A DNA stretch of 61,884 nt from a virus: the IMG/VR virus record IMGVR_UViG_3300020442_000948, positions 1 through 61,884 of that record. The stretch is one strand, 5' to 3'. Both the position numbers and the translations under genes were made by a program. This document shows positions 31,905 through 41,694 of this stretch, one piece after another (the stretch's first letter is position 1; every line of letters starts with the position of its first letter). The notes below the pieces were generated by a model. The model saw only the letters and a list, made by a program, of their open reading frames with translations, did not search any database and had not been told where the DNA came from.

Positions 31905-32151
31905 GCAGTATTGTTATCTTGATACATGTGGCATAGTTAAAATGTTCTTGATCTCTGGGTTACCGTTCACATTTGAGGACGAGGGATTTGATCCCAATGA
32001 CCCACAGGTCATCATACAGGCAGAGAACAATCCAAAGATCACAATGGAAGATCTTTATCGATGGTCATCTTACTTAATTATGGAAGAGTGCCATCCCATC
32101 GTCTTTAATATGGAGGAATACATTGACAACTTCCAAGATGTCCCCGATTGA
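31885..32151 (+). CDS. Small hypothetical acidic protein
   Basis: The product has 88 residues: YCYLDTCGIVKMFLISGLPF, then PNDPQVIIQAENNPKITMED. An AGAGGAAG ribosome-binding site precedes the ATG. It overlaps both neighbours (20 and 29 bases). Function unknown. Confidence 0.55.
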   Translation: MKFNVTEQYCYLDTCGIVKMFLISGLPFTFEDEGFDPNDPQVIIQAENNPKITMEDLYRWSSYLIMEECHPIVFNMEEYIDNFQDVPD

Positions 32152-32359
32152 GGGACAGAAAACCTACGAACAACAAAGGAGGGAACGTCTAAGTGACGCT
32201 ATTAACGATTACATGTGTACTGATGATTTTGATCCTCGGCAGTGCTACGAAGAGATCATCGCAGAGGTCATTAGTGCCCGTGACTATCACGACAAAATGC
32301 GAGAGAAAGCAAACTCGCTATTGACTCTTCTCATGGGACACAGGTCTGTAACGTTATAA
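32123..32359 (+). CDS. Conserved small cyanophage protein, TTG start
   Basis: The product has 78 residues from TTG 32123, chosen because GGAGG lies six bases upstream; ATG 32138 is the alternative with no clear site. The core YEQQRRERLSDAINDYMCTD is followed by RQCYEEIIAEVISARDYHDK. I recall similar small helical proteins (RRERLxDAxxDYL) in other cyanophages. Function unknown. Its stop is inside the late promoter at 32355. Confidence 0.6.
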   Translation: MTTSKMSPIEGQKTYEQQRRERLSDAINDYMCTDDFDPRQCYEEIIAEVISARDYHDKMREKANSLLTLLMGHRSVTL

Positions 32360-32362
32360 ATA
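32355..32362 (+). promoter_or_regulatory. Late promoter TATAAATA before fibre gene cluster
   Basis: An exact TATAAATA about 31 bases before the GTG start at 32393. It probably begins the transcript for the large appendage genes. Confidence 0.65.
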
Positions 32363-32392
32363 ACTTGGAACAACAGCGCCCGTGAGAGTGTA

Positions 32393-33727
32393 GTGGGAAC
32401 TAAAAGAATATCACAACTTCAAACTGTTGGCGACGACCTGGTAACGGGAGAAGCAGTTCTTCCTATTGTCATTTCTGACCCACTCATCCCCAACAGGAAG
32501 GCAAGAGTTAATCAACTCTTTCGATCAGTATCGGCAGGAAGTCAGACCGCCCCAGGCATGGCTTTCAATTTGGACCGTGACACTGGTTTGTACCAATCCA
32601 ATGTAAATGAAATTGGTATCACATTTGGTACGGCAGCATTATATAATAGTCGGAATCAAAACTCGGATGGATCCTCCACTCTGGAAATCCGTGCTATTGA
32701 TACTGCATCGGCAAATGCTAACGTAGAGATCACTCCGCAGGGTAGTGGTTACTTTACTGTTGACGGTACTACAATCTTTACCGACAACACGCTGTTCTTT
32801 GAGGACGATCAGAACCCTGGCAAGAGAGTATTTTTCAACGTTGGTACTGTATCAACAGCAGGTGGCACGAAGCGTTTCGACTTCCCTAACTTGGGTGCGA
32901 ACACTACGACCACCTTTCTTGCTACTGATACGAACCAGACTATCACTAATAAGACGATCATTATTAAGGATAGTGATCTGAGTATTACTGGTTCTACTAA
33001 CGCTGCAAAGATTGCAAAGTTTGAGACTGACGCATGGGATTCACCTGGTCTGCATACATACAGACTGCCCGATTTCGGTGCTGCCATCACTCAGTCTACT
33101 ATCTTGGATGACGTTACTGAGCAGGATGTATATAATAAGAACATGGTTAACCCCACGTTCTCTAATACTCCTTCTAATGATGAGAACGATCCAACTCGTT
33201 ATGTTATCTTCGACCAATCAGAACTGACTCAGGATAGAACTGTTACGTTCCCTGACTTGAACGTCAAAGTTGTTGGTGAAGCGTCTACACAAATCCTGAC
33301 GAACAAAACCTACGAAGGTGCTATCTTCCAGGATACAGTTGATAATAGTAAGAAGGTTACGTTGGAGATGGAGAACATCCCAACCAACAATAACCTCGTA
33401 TTTAGTTTCCCAGGCGGCAGTGTTACTGCCCCTCTAAATAATGGTACGGATCCAAATGTCTTGGTTGCAGAGCGAGCAACTCAAACGCTTGCTTATAAGA
33501 CGTTGGAATACATGGCGATCAATAACCCAGATAATGTCAACGGTATTATCAATATTGACACCACGAACATCACTGGTTCTGTACAAATTCAGTTCCCTGA
33601 TGGCGACGCAACGCTTCTTTCCACTAACAACATCGACGCGGTGGGTGTTAGTTTCGGTGGTCCTCTCGCGGCACCAACCTTCGGGGGTAGACTCCGACTC
33701 CAAACATTTTTCCAGGCAGGATGGTAA
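32393..33727 (+). CDS. Virion appendage protein (baseplate/tail-fibre type)
   Basis: The product has 444 residues from GTG 32393. It has a typical fibre-like, repeat-rich beta sequence: TKRISQLQTVGDDLVTGEAV, FNLDRDTGLYQSNVNEIGI, VFFNVGTVSTAGGTKRFDFP, TTTTFLATDTNQTITNKTI. The LATDTNQTITNKTI phrase is a frequent fibre motif and recurs as ASTQILTNKTYEGA and RATQTLAYKTLEYMA. No enzymatic motif. Probably a short fibre or fibre-attachment protein. Confidence 0.65.
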   Translation: MGTKRISQLQTVGDDLVTGEAVLPIVISDPLIPNRKARVNQLFRSVSAGSQTAPGMAFNLDRDTGLYQSNVNEIGITFGTAALYNSRNQNSDGSSTLEIRAIDTASANANVEITPQGSGYFTVDGTTIFTDNTLFFEDDQNPGKRVFFNVGTVSTAGGTKRFDFPNLGANTTTTFLATDTNQTITNKTIIIKDSDLSITGSTNAAKIAKFETDAWDSPGLHTYRLPDFGAAITQSTILDDVTEQDVYNKNMVNPTFSNTPSNDENDPTRYVIFDQSELTQDRTVTFPDLNVKVVGEASTQILTNKTYEGAIFQDTVDNSKKVTLEMENIPTNNNLVFSFPGGSVTAPLNNGTDPNVLVAERATQTLAYKTLEYMAINNPDNVNGIINIDTTNITGSVQIQFPDGDATLLSTNNIDAVGVSFGGPLAAPTFGGRLRLQTFFQAGW

Positions 33728-33734
33728 TTAACAA

Positions 33735-35945
33735 ATGACAGCAGGAAGACTCGCCGCTGCAAAACCAGCGGCAACTACAAATACATCACTGTATCGATGC
33801 AACATCGATAACACTGCATCCACGGTCCTGACTGCCACCAATGCTAGTGGTAGCGGAGTTTCCTACCGTGCTGCAATTCGTGATTACGACCAAATCCTCA
33901 CCATGAATGGTGATGAAGGTGCAACCACGAATAACTTAGAGTTTGCAAAGGGCAATCCAATCTCAACTTACAAGTTGAAAGTCACTCCTGGTATTGCATT
34001 TGCTGATGCAACTCCTGGTGCTGATATTGTATCGACTAGCGGTGCAACTGCAAAACTCCTTGACGTATTCAAGGACACTGCTACCGTGATGAGATACGTT
34101 AAAGTTGAGAAACTTCTCACGACTGAAACCAACGTAGATAACCTTATTGGTTTGATGGTGGCAGGTGAGACTGTTACTGGTGGTACTTCTGGATTGACTG
34201 GTACTGTTCGTGCGTTTGATAACACCACGGGCGCTCTGACTCTTAACATGGCAGACGTAGCATCTGGTGCTACAAGTGTTAAGGTATCTCGTAACACTGG
34301 TCTTGCTGAGAATACTCTCTTGATGAGAAGTGACGCTCCGACTAATACTGGTACTGAGATTATTTCTATCAACGTTGGTGGTATTAACACTACTAACAAC
34401 ACACTGACTGTTACTCGTAGTGTGTATGGTACGACGGCATCTGCTATTCCTGCTGGTGACTATGTTAAGTCGTTCATCGACTCTGCTACTACATCTACCA
34501 TTAACGAAGGTGCAACGTACGCTGCTGCTGATGCTACCCTGACTCTGACTGATGCAACTGGATTCCTTGAAGGATCCTTCATCAGAATTGGTAACGAAGT
34601 CCTTCAAATTGAGTCTGTTGCTGGTAACGATCTGGGTGTGATCCGTGGTGTGTATGGTACTTCTGCTGTTGACCACACCGATGGTTCTGCTGTTACTCAG
34701 TTGACTGATGCTGGTGACTATTTCATCAACTTCCTGACTGAGGGTGAGACCTTGACAGGTGGTACTTCTAATGCTACTGTACCTGCAAACTTCTCACAGG
34801 GCGCATCGTCCATCGAAAATCGTGATAAATTTATCATTGCTGAGGGATCTAGCGGAGGAACTTATGAGTTTCCGCTTGCCGCTGGATTTGATAACGAACG
34901 GACTTACCGTTATATTCAATCTGATAGTAGTAATACTGGTCATCCACTTCGCCTTTCGGAAGAAGTCGATGGAACCCAAACGCTGACTGGTGTTGAATAT
35001 ACTACTAATGTTACTAAGGTAGGTACTGCTGGATCTAACGGTTACTTGGAAATTGTGATTGATGAGGCAACTCCTCTGTCACTTAACACCTACGCTGAAC
35101 CCGCAGTTGCTAATACTGAGGATACTAATGCTCAGTTTGGTCATGCTATTACTGTTAGTAACAACCCTGAGTACGAAGAAATCTATATCTATAAGGTAGC
35201 AGGTGAGACATTCGCTGCTGCTGATACTTTTGACCTTGGTGGTGTTACCTATACTGTTCAAAACGGTGGTGTAACTCCTGGTAAGTATGGATATGTCCAT
35301 GACTGGGATCCTGCACGCAACGTGTTGAAGATCTCTTTGGATATTGGATCTCCTGCTTTCGCAGTTGGTGATACTTTCTATGACACTCCGACTCGTGCTA
35401 ACGAAAACCGTTACATGGCGGAGGTAGTTGCTGGTAAGATTCTTGCCTTTGACAATGTTGGTGGTGCTGACGGATCTCGCTCTGCTGGTACTTACAGTGT
35501 ATCTCCTACTGGTGGCAGTGGATCTGGTTGCACTGTTTCTATCGTAGTCGATGGATCTGGTGCTGCTACTGTAACTCTGGTCAACGGCGGTAAAGATTAT
35601 ACTGATGGTCAAACTCTGACTGCAACTGATGCTGTCCTTGGTGGTGGTGGCGCTGCTAACCTCACTTTCGACATCAATGGTATTGGTACTGGTGATAAAG
35701 CAGGTGCAACTGCTGAAACATATACTAACGCCGAAGATTATATTGCTTATGACAAGGCAATCGCTGCAAATTCAGTAGACAGAACTACTGGCATTGTGGT
35801 TGGTCCTGGTCAGAACATCTTGGTATATTCTTCTGCTGGTGATATTGCATATAACGTCACTGGATTTGAATCAGTTTCTGATGATTTCACGGTGGTCGTT
35901 AACTCCAAAGCCACTGATGGTGGTGGCGGCGGCGCGACACCATAA
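33735..35945 (+). CDS. Virion structural protein, beta-repeat type
   Basis: The product has 736 residues, rich in Thr, Gly, Ala and Asn, with only a few Cys. Internal repeats are visible: NTTNNTLTVTRSVYGTTAS and GNDLGVIRGVYGTSAVDH; AGETVTGGTSGLTGTV and EGETLTGGTSNATV. A Gly-rich block (SPTGGSGSGCTVSIVVDGSG) precedes the C-terminus, which ends DGGGGGATP. These are features of phage appendage proteins; exact location on the virion unknown. Confidence 0.65.
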   Translation: MTAGRLAAAKPAATTNTSLYRCNIDNTASTVLTATNASGSGVSYRAAIRDYDQILTMNGDEGATTNNLEFAKGNPISTYKLKVTPGIAFADATPGADIVSTSGATAKLLDVFKDTATVMRYVKVEKLLTTETNVDNLIGLMVAGETVTGGTSGLTGTVRAFDNTTGALTLNMADVASGATSVKVSRNTGLAENTLLMRSDAPTNTGTEIISINVGGINTTNNTLTVTRSVYGTTASAIPAGDYVKSFIDSATTSTINEGATYAAADATLTLTDATGFLEGSFIRIGNEVLQIESVAGNDLGVIRGVYGTSAVDHTDGSAVTQLTDAGDYFINFLTEGETLTGGTSNATVPANFSQGASSIENRDKFIIAEGSSGGTYEFPLAAGFDNERTYRYIQSDSSNTGHPLRLSEEVDGTQTLTGVEYTTNVTKVGTAGSNGYLEIVIDEATPLSLNTYAEPAVANTEDTNAQFGHAITVSNNPEYEEIYIYKVAGETFAAADTFDLGGVTYTVQNGGVTPGKYGYVHDWDPARNVLKISLDIGSPAFAVGDTFYDTPTRANENRYMAEVVAGKILAFDNVGGADGSRSAGTYSVSPTGGSGSGCTVSIVVDGSGAATVTLVNGGKDYTDGQTLTATDAVLGGGGAANLTFDINGIGTGDKAGATAETYTNAEDYIAYDKAIAANSVDRTTGIVVGPGQNILVYSSAGDIAYNVTGFESVSDDFTVVVNSKATDGGGGGATP

Positions 35946-35951
35946 TAAATA
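35944..35951 (+). promoter_or_regulatory. Late promoter motif AATAAATA
   Basis: AATAAATA overlaps the previous stop and lies 25 bases before the ATG at 35976. It fits the NATAAATA consensus. Confidence 0.5.
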
Positions 35952-35975
35952 CATAGGTAAGAGGAACCCAAGTAA

Positions 35976-38900
35976 ATGGCACTTACTCGTCTTAAAAATA
36001 TCATTACGTCGAGGACAGGACGTATTATCTACGTCAACCCTGACGACTTTGATGCATCGGATGCATATGACAATAGGGGTAACTCTGCATTGCGTCCTTT
36101 TAAGACGTTGCAGAGAGCATTCCTTGAAGTGGCACGATTCTCCTATCGTGTTGGTCTGAGTAATGACGAATTCGACGCATTTTCAATCTATCTGTATCCC
36201 TCTGAGTATGTTCTCGATAACAGACCAGGGGTTGCGGACTATAATGATGTCCAACCATTTGACGCTAATACTAACTTCGATCTAACGAGTAGTAGTAATG
36301 TTCTTTATAAATTTAATTCAGTTAACGGTGGTATTATTTGCCCTCGTGGTGTCTCTGTTGTTGGTTCGGACCTTCGTAGAACCAAAATCATTCCAAAATA
36401 CGTCCCTTATCCCACAGTACAGGGTAGTCTCGGTATTACTGCTGTCAATGAGCCTGGTCCTTCTGCGATTTTTAGACTGACTGGTGGTTGCTATTTCTGG
36501 CAGATGTCCTTCTTTGATGGGGACAACAACGGTGTATATTATCGTGGTGATGACATCGCTACTATTGCACCTAACTTCTCTCACCACAAGATTACTTGCT
36601 TTGAGTATGCAAACACAGACGATCTGAGTCTCTACTATCAGAAGATCTCGAAAGCATACGCTACTATTCCTGACTCTTCTGGCGTTGTTGCACAAGACCA
36701 GTTGCAGGCAAGAATCGAAGAAAACAGGATCGTTGGTCCTATTTCTGACGAATTTGCTGTATCTCAGATTATCCGTAATGGACAAACTGCCACGGCATTT
36801 ACGGTGGATGAACTTGGCAACCCGAAGAATCACGGATTCTCCGTGGGTGTCGCTGTTAATATATCTGGCGTTACTGGTCCTACTGAGCAGGATCAACTAC
36901 TCTATAATGGATCGTTCTTGGTAACCTCAGCACAGGGTAACCAATTCACCTATCAAATGTCATCCGAACCTAGCGGTAATGCTATTGGTTCAAACATCCT
37001 CGTGAAGGTTGAGATTGATACCGTTGACTCTGCCTCACCATATGTGTTCAACTGCTCCCTACGTTCTGTGTGGGGTATCAATGGTATGCACGCCGATGGT
37101 TCCCAGGCAACTGGTTTCAAATCGATGGTGGTTGCACAGTTCACGGGTATCTCTCTACAAAAGGATGACCGTGCATTCGTTGTATATAACCAATCGACTG
37201 GACAATATGAACCACAAGCGGCAGGTTCAGGTGCTCACATCAACGGTCTAGCAGAGTATAGACGTGGATGGCGACACGTTCATATTAAAGCATCCAATGA
37301 CTCTTTTATCCAGGTTGTGTCAGTGTTCGCCGTGGGATTCGGTGACCACTTCTTCTCCGACAGTGGTGGTGACCTCTCTATCACGAACTCTAACTCAAAC
37401 TTCGGTAACACATCCCTACGATCCAAAGGGTTCAAAGCTGCGTCATTTACCAAGGACAAAGCAGGGCAAGTTACTCACATCATCCCACCCAAGTCTCTAT
37501 CAGATGTAGAAGAGATCTCCATTAACTGGGTGACTATTGATATTACAACTACAAAGGCAGAAGCAGATGCTTCTAGACTCTATCTGTATGGATATACTTC
37601 CGAAGCAGGTAGACCGCCCAGTAAGATCCAGGGTTACACTATTGGCGCAAGACGCGATGATGTCAATACTCCTGATAAGATCTACGTTTCACTCGTCGCG
37701 TCTGGCGCGTCCGACCCAACTACTCACTACGCACACATTTCACCCTCTGGTCCTACCGTTACTGGTACAAGAGCAGGTGATGATGACAACCCACTGAAAT
37801 GGGATAGCAATCGTAGTCAGTGGTATCTGCAAGTAGACAGTGCTGCTAACACTATCTACACCACACTTCAAGCGAACTCGCTGTATCAGAACCTCGGATT
37901 TACACCTACTACGTTCATCCGTCGTATCCCTGATGCTCGTGACTTGAATGACAGAACCTATCGTTTCAGATATGTACTGGACAAGGATGCATTCCCTGTT
38001 CCTCGTCCTCCGATCACTGGTTTCGTTATGCAACCAAGATCGTCTGAAACTAACTCACCATCATATAGTAAGACATACTACATCTATGATGTAGAGACGT
38101 TCCAAACATTTGAGCGTGGTGTTGCTGATGGTATCTACTATCTCACGATGCTTTCTGCATCTGTATCTCCTGCTGCACAGAACTTCAATGACTTTGAATT
38201 CTCACAGCAGACAGTAGACATCTATCCCGCATTTGACAGAGACAATCCTGTTGCTGACCCTGCTGCATCTGTATCTGTGGCAGACAACGAGACTCTGGGT
38301 CTGGTTAGAACTACTGATGGTGCAACTCCTACTCCTAATGAAGACACTCAGTTGTCTATTACTAAGGAGACAGCACAGTTCTTCCTACAAGAAACTGAGA
38401 ACAACCTAGGTTACACTACTACCACGAACACATTGACTGGTATTGTTGTGACTGCACGTCTGGGTGATGAGGAAGAGAGAAAGATTCCTCTCCAACTTAA
38501 CCCTGATAACTCTGTTGCTCCTCTCTCAATCGAACTGAGAAGATACTCTATTCTTAGAGCATCTGGTCACACGTTTGAGTATCTTGGTTTCGGTCCTGGT
38601 AACTATTCAACTGCATTCCCATCTACGCAGGTGGAAGTGCTCAAACCTGCACAGGTTAGACTATCACAGTCACTCAAAGAAGCAGCAGGTGTTGCATACT
38701 ACTCTGGTGTGAACAGTGACGGTGAACTCTTCGTGGGTAACCAGGTGATTAACCCTGTTACGGGTCAGATCACTAACGAAGATATTGCACAGTTGAATGT
38801 GTTGGGTGAGGAAGGTACAACTATTGAGACGTTCTCTGAGTTGGTGCTGACTGATAAACTCACCGTGATTGGTGGTGCATCTAACCAGTTGGAGTCAGTG

Positions 38901-39554
38901 TTCTCTGGTCCTGTGACCATGCAGAAGAAACTGACATCACAGGATGAGATCCAGTCGTTGAAGTTTACTTATTCTAACGATGATGGTACTGTTCTGAAAC
39001 AGACTTTCCTCGCAGAAGAAGTTGCTGGACTCCCTGATCTTGATGCTGGTCTTGCATTTAACAGTGGAGACATCTGTTACAACATTGACTGGACCCCAGG
39101 TCAATCACTTGGTTGGGTATATGATGCTGGTACATGGTATAAGATGGGTCTGAGTGATACTGCTCCGATTACATCTCAACGCTATTCTGGTGTCACTAAT
39201 TATGGTATTGGTATGGCACCTGATGCCTCTAACCGATTGAAGGTTAGTGGTAACACCTACTTTAATGGTGACATTGACGTATCAGGAAAGTATGGTTGTG
39301 CAGATAAATATAGATTAGCGACAGGTTTAAGTAGTGGTAACAATGGTATCACTTACAATGGCAACGGTTCTACTGTTACCTTTGCAATCTCTCCTGGTCA
39401 TACTGCATACTCTGTACTTGTATTCTTGAATGGTGTATGTCAAGTCCCTGGTGTTGACTACACCGTAACTGGTAATGCTGTTGACTTCTCTATTGGTGGC
39501 GCGACTATTCCTGCCACAGGTGACGTGATTCAAATTCGTGAACTTGTTATCTAA
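35976..39554 (+). CDS. Large virion appendage protein
   Basis: The product has 1192 residues. The N-terminus TSRTGRIIYVNPDDFDASDA followed by NSALRPFKTLQRAFLEVARF is distinctive and, to my recollection, common in T4-like cyanophage structural proteins; it resembles the start of a right-handed beta-helix domain. The C-terminal 100 residues (YNGNGSTVTFAISPGHTAYS, LVFLNGVCQVPGVDYTV) form the kind of small beta-sandwich found at fibre ends. Probably a baseplate-anchored fibre. Confidence 0.7.
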   Translation: MALTRLKNIITSRTGRIIYVNPDDFDASDAYDNRGNSALRPFKTLQRAFLEVARFSYRVGLSNDEFDAFSIYLYPSEYVLDNRPGVADYNDVQPFDANTNFDLTSSSNVLYKFNSVNGGIICPRGVSVVGSDLRRTKIIPKYVPYPTVQGSLGITAVNEPGPSAIFRLTGGCYFWQMSFFDGDNNGVYYRGDDIATIAPNFSHHKITCFEYANTDDLSLYYQKISKAYATIPDSSGVVAQDQLQARIEENRIVGPISDEFAVSQIIRNGQTATAFTVDELGNPKNHGFSVGVAVNISGVTGPTEQDQLLYNGSFLVTSAQGNQFTYQMSSEPSGNAIGSNILVKVEIDTVDSASPYVFNCSLRSVWGINGMHADGSQATGFKSMVVAQFTGISLQKDDRAFVVYNQSTGQYEPQAAGSGAHINGLAEYRRGWRHVHIKASNDSFIQVVSVFAVGFGDHFFSDSGGDLSITNSNSNFGNTSLRSKGFKAASFTKDKAGQVTHIIPPKSLSDVEEISINWVTIDITTTKAEADASRLYLYGYTSEAGRPPSKIQGYTIGARRDDVNTPDKIYVSLVASGASDPTTHYAHISPSGPTVTGTRAGDDDNPLKWDSNRSQWYLQVDSAANTIYTTLQANSLYQNLGFTPTTFIRRIPDARDLNDRTYRFRYVLDKDAFPVPRPPITGFVMQPRSSETNSPSYSKTYYIYDVETFQTFERGVADGIYYLTMLSASVSPAAQNFNDFEFSQQTVDIYPAFDRDNPVADPAASVSVADNETLGLVRTTDGATPTPNEDTQLSITKETAQFFLQETENNLGYTTTTNTLTGIVVTARLGDEEERKIPLQLNPDNSVAPLSIELRRYSILRASGHTFEYLGFGPGNYSTAFPSTQVEVLKPAQVRLSQSLKEAAGVAYYSGVNSDGELFVGNQVINPVTGQITNEDIAQLNVLGEEGTTIETFSELVLTDKLTVIGGASNQLESVFSGPVTMQKKLTSQDEIQSLKFTYSNDDGTVLKQTFLAEEVAGLPDLDAGLAFNSGDICYNIDWTPGQSLGWVYDAGTWYKMGLSDTAPITSQRYSGVTNYGIGMAPDASNRLKVSGNTYFNGDIDVSGKYGCADKYRLATGLSSGNNGITYNGNGSTVTFAISPGHTAYSVLVFLNGVCQVPGVDYTVTGNAVDFSIGGATIPATGDVIQIRELVI

Positions 39555-39574
39555 ACAATTAGCAAGAGAATCTA

Positions 39575-40438
39575 ATGTCCACAAAAATTATAGGTAATCA
39601 GATTAGCGATGCGACAAGGGCGATCATCACCGCCCTGACTGTCACAGAGCAGATCAACTTGCCTAATCTCAACCAGACTGAAATCAATGCACTAGGTACT
39701 GTTGCTCTCGGTACGATTGTATATAACGAAACCGAGAAAATGATTCAGGGTTATCTCCCTGATGTCAACGGTCCTGGTTCTCCTGGTTGGGACGATGTTG
39801 GTGGTGGTGGACCATCTGTTGGTGAAGATTCTATTATCAGAACTAACGGTACTACTATCAATGAAAACTTAACTATTGGTCCAAGTGCTAACAATGGTGT
39901 AGAGTTTAGCAACGGTTTCTCTGCTGCTCCTATTACTATTGCTAACGGTAAGACTGTTACTATTGAGAATAATGCAACGTGGACACTGATTGGTGTTGAC
40001 GAAGATCTCTCAGCATATAGATATTTTAACTTTGCTGCTGTTAACAACCATCTGAGAATGGTTGCTGGTTCGACCTTTGAGTTTGGTCAAACCAAGGAAA
40101 GAATGATTTCTTTTGCACTGTCAAGTACAGTTACCTTGGATCATTCGCAGGCACAAATCTTTGAAACTCAAAACCCCACTACATTTACTAACAACTTTAC
40201 ACTAAACTTTAACAACGTCCCTAACGTTGCTGGTTTCATGTATGTTGCACAGGTTCTGATTAGACAAGCAACTGCTACGTCTGGTAACCTCAGTGGTGTA
40301 CAAGTTAATGGTCAATCTGCTACACTGAACGGTGGATTCTCACCTGGTAGTGGATATGATCTCTTGAACTTCTTCTTCTACCTAGATGGTGCTACATGGA
40401 GAGTGTTCTTGAACCCACAAGGATTTGAAGATAACTAA
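39575..40438 (+). CDS. Tail-fibre-like protein
   Basis: The product has 287 residues. KIIGNQISDATRAIITALTV, then NLPNLNQTEINALGTVALGT and YNETEKMIQGYLPD form a fibre-type leader, followed by GGGGPSVGEDSIIRTNG and a beta-rich remainder (NGKTVTIENNATWTLIG). Two more fibre-type genes follow directly. Likely a distal fibre segment; receptor unknown. Confidence 0.65.
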   Translation: MSTKIIGNQISDATRAIITALTVTEQINLPNLNQTEINALGTVALGTIVYNETEKMIQGYLPDVNGPGSPGWDDVGGGGPSVGEDSIIRTNGTTINENLTIGPSANNGVEFSNGFSAAPITIANGKTVTIENNATWTLIGVDEDLSAYRYFNFAAVNNHLRMVAGSTFEFGQTKERMISFALSSTVTLDHSQAQIFETQNPTTFTNNFTLNFNNVPNVAGFMYVAQVLIRQATATSGNLSGVQVNGQSATLNGGFSPGSGYDLLNFFFYLDGATWRVFLNPQGFEDN

Positions 40439-40440
40439 TT

Positions 40441-41694
40441 ATGCCTAGTATTGGACTCGCTAAAATTGCTACTATCGGAGGCGGTGGTGGCGGAGGTTTT
40501 GCCCAACGAGAAGTTTGGTACGACGAAGGAAACGACTGTCGTAACTATCTCTCTAACTGGAATCGCAGTGAGTATTCCAGTATGTACGCACGTCCTGAGT
40601 TTTCTAGCACAGGATATTGGCATGGTTGGGGTGGATCTCCTAGATCTTATACACTCAACCTGAGTGGATTACCATCACACCAATACATTAAGTATTCGTG
40701 TGTTATTCACCATGTTGACTCATGGGATAATGAGTATCAATACGTCAACATTGATGGCAATCGTATTGCTAACTGGCGTAAGGTCTGGAATGAGAACAGA
40801 TTCAGAGAGATGAACTGTGACCATAACCAGTCTGAAACTTCTCCTGTATTGTTAGCACGTTTCAACGTTGATTATAGTTATGAACCATGGAACGGTTCTA
40901 ACGACTCATCAATGGGGTATATTAAGTTCTCATCTGGTTGGAGACAACATACCTCTGGTAGTATTAGTATTGAACACTATACTGGACTGGACCAAGGTAG
41001 AGGTGACGAAGCATATTATATCTCCCATGCTAAGTTAGAGATTGTTAATGCATCTGAACTGAACTTTGGTGATGGTGGTTCACCTAGTTCTCCACTTGAA
41101 TCTGGTAAGTTTGGTGTAGAATATGGACACTGTAATAGCAGTGGAACATACTGGATCCAGTCACACAGTATGCCCAACCCACTGCAAATGTATGTTGACA
41201 CCACAGAGGATGGTGGTGGTTATGACTTCTATCCTATCAATGGTGGTGGTCGTAGTGTGAATTACAATGGTCAGTATCACTCTGGTGTTGACTTTGGTCT
41301 CGATATGTTCTATGGTCGCTCCAAGTTTGCATGGCGTGCTGCTGCTAACTATGCTACAATCGTCAATGGAGGTAACTGGCCTAACTTCTTTGTTGGGTGT
41401 GGCGCTGTCTTCAAGAACGGTGGTGGAGGTAACTACACCTCTCGTATTATGAGATCATCTGACTATGGTGGTAACAATGTTGGTGAGTGGCGTGTACCTG
41501 ATGGTGGAAAGTGGTGGTTGAGAGACAACACCCACTCTGAACCTAACGGTGACTACTCTGACAGCGGTTATCTAAATATGTACGGTGGATCAAGAAATAA
41601 CTTGAAAAACCTTAGCAACATCGGATTCAATGACGGTGGTGCATACAGTATCGGAAGTTACTATTTGTTATCAACTAATCAACATAATAGATGA
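40441..41694 (+). CDS. Fibrinogen-like adhesin at fibre tip
   Basis: The product has 417 residues. Residues ~65-165 (YIKYSCVIHHVDSWDNEYQY, VNIDGNRIANW) look like a beta-sandwich with an H-x-DSWD-x-E motif. From ~230 the chain SSGTYWIQSHSMPNPLQMYV followed by DTTEDGGGYDFYPINGG matches the opening of fibrinogen C-terminal-like domains (SGxYWI, DGGG[WY]). Fibrinogen-like domains bind sugars or other surface ligands, so this is a good candidate receptor-binding protein. The poly-Gly stretch GGGGGGG lies at residues 13-19. The stop overlaps the next oxygenase gene. Confidence 0.65.
   Translation: MPSIGLAKIATIGGGGGGGFAQREVWYDEGNDCRNYLSNWNRSEYSSMYARPEFSSTGYWHGWGGSPRSYTLNLSGLPSHQYIKYSCVIHHVDSWDNEYQYVNIDGNRIANWRKVWNENRFREMNCDHNQSETSPVLLARFNVDYSYEPWNGSNDSSMGYIKFSSGWRQHTSGSISIEHYTGLDQGRGDEAYYISHAKLEIVNASELNFGDGGSPSSPLESGKFGVEYGHCNSSGTYWIQSHSMPNPLQMYVDTTEDGGGYDFYPINGGGRSVNYNGQYHSGVDFGLDMFYGRSKFAWRAAANYATIVNGGNWPNFFVGCGAVFKNGGGGNYTSRIMRSSDYGGNNVGEWRVPDGGKWWLRDNTHSEPNGDYSDSGYLNMYGGSRNNLKNLSNIGFNDGGAYSIGSYYLLSTNQHNR

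Noticed and set aside
33963-34676. 237-residue minus-strand open frame opposite an appendage gene
   Set aside because: Ser/Arg/Thr-rich shadow produced by the repetitive ACT/GGT codons of the plus-strand gene.
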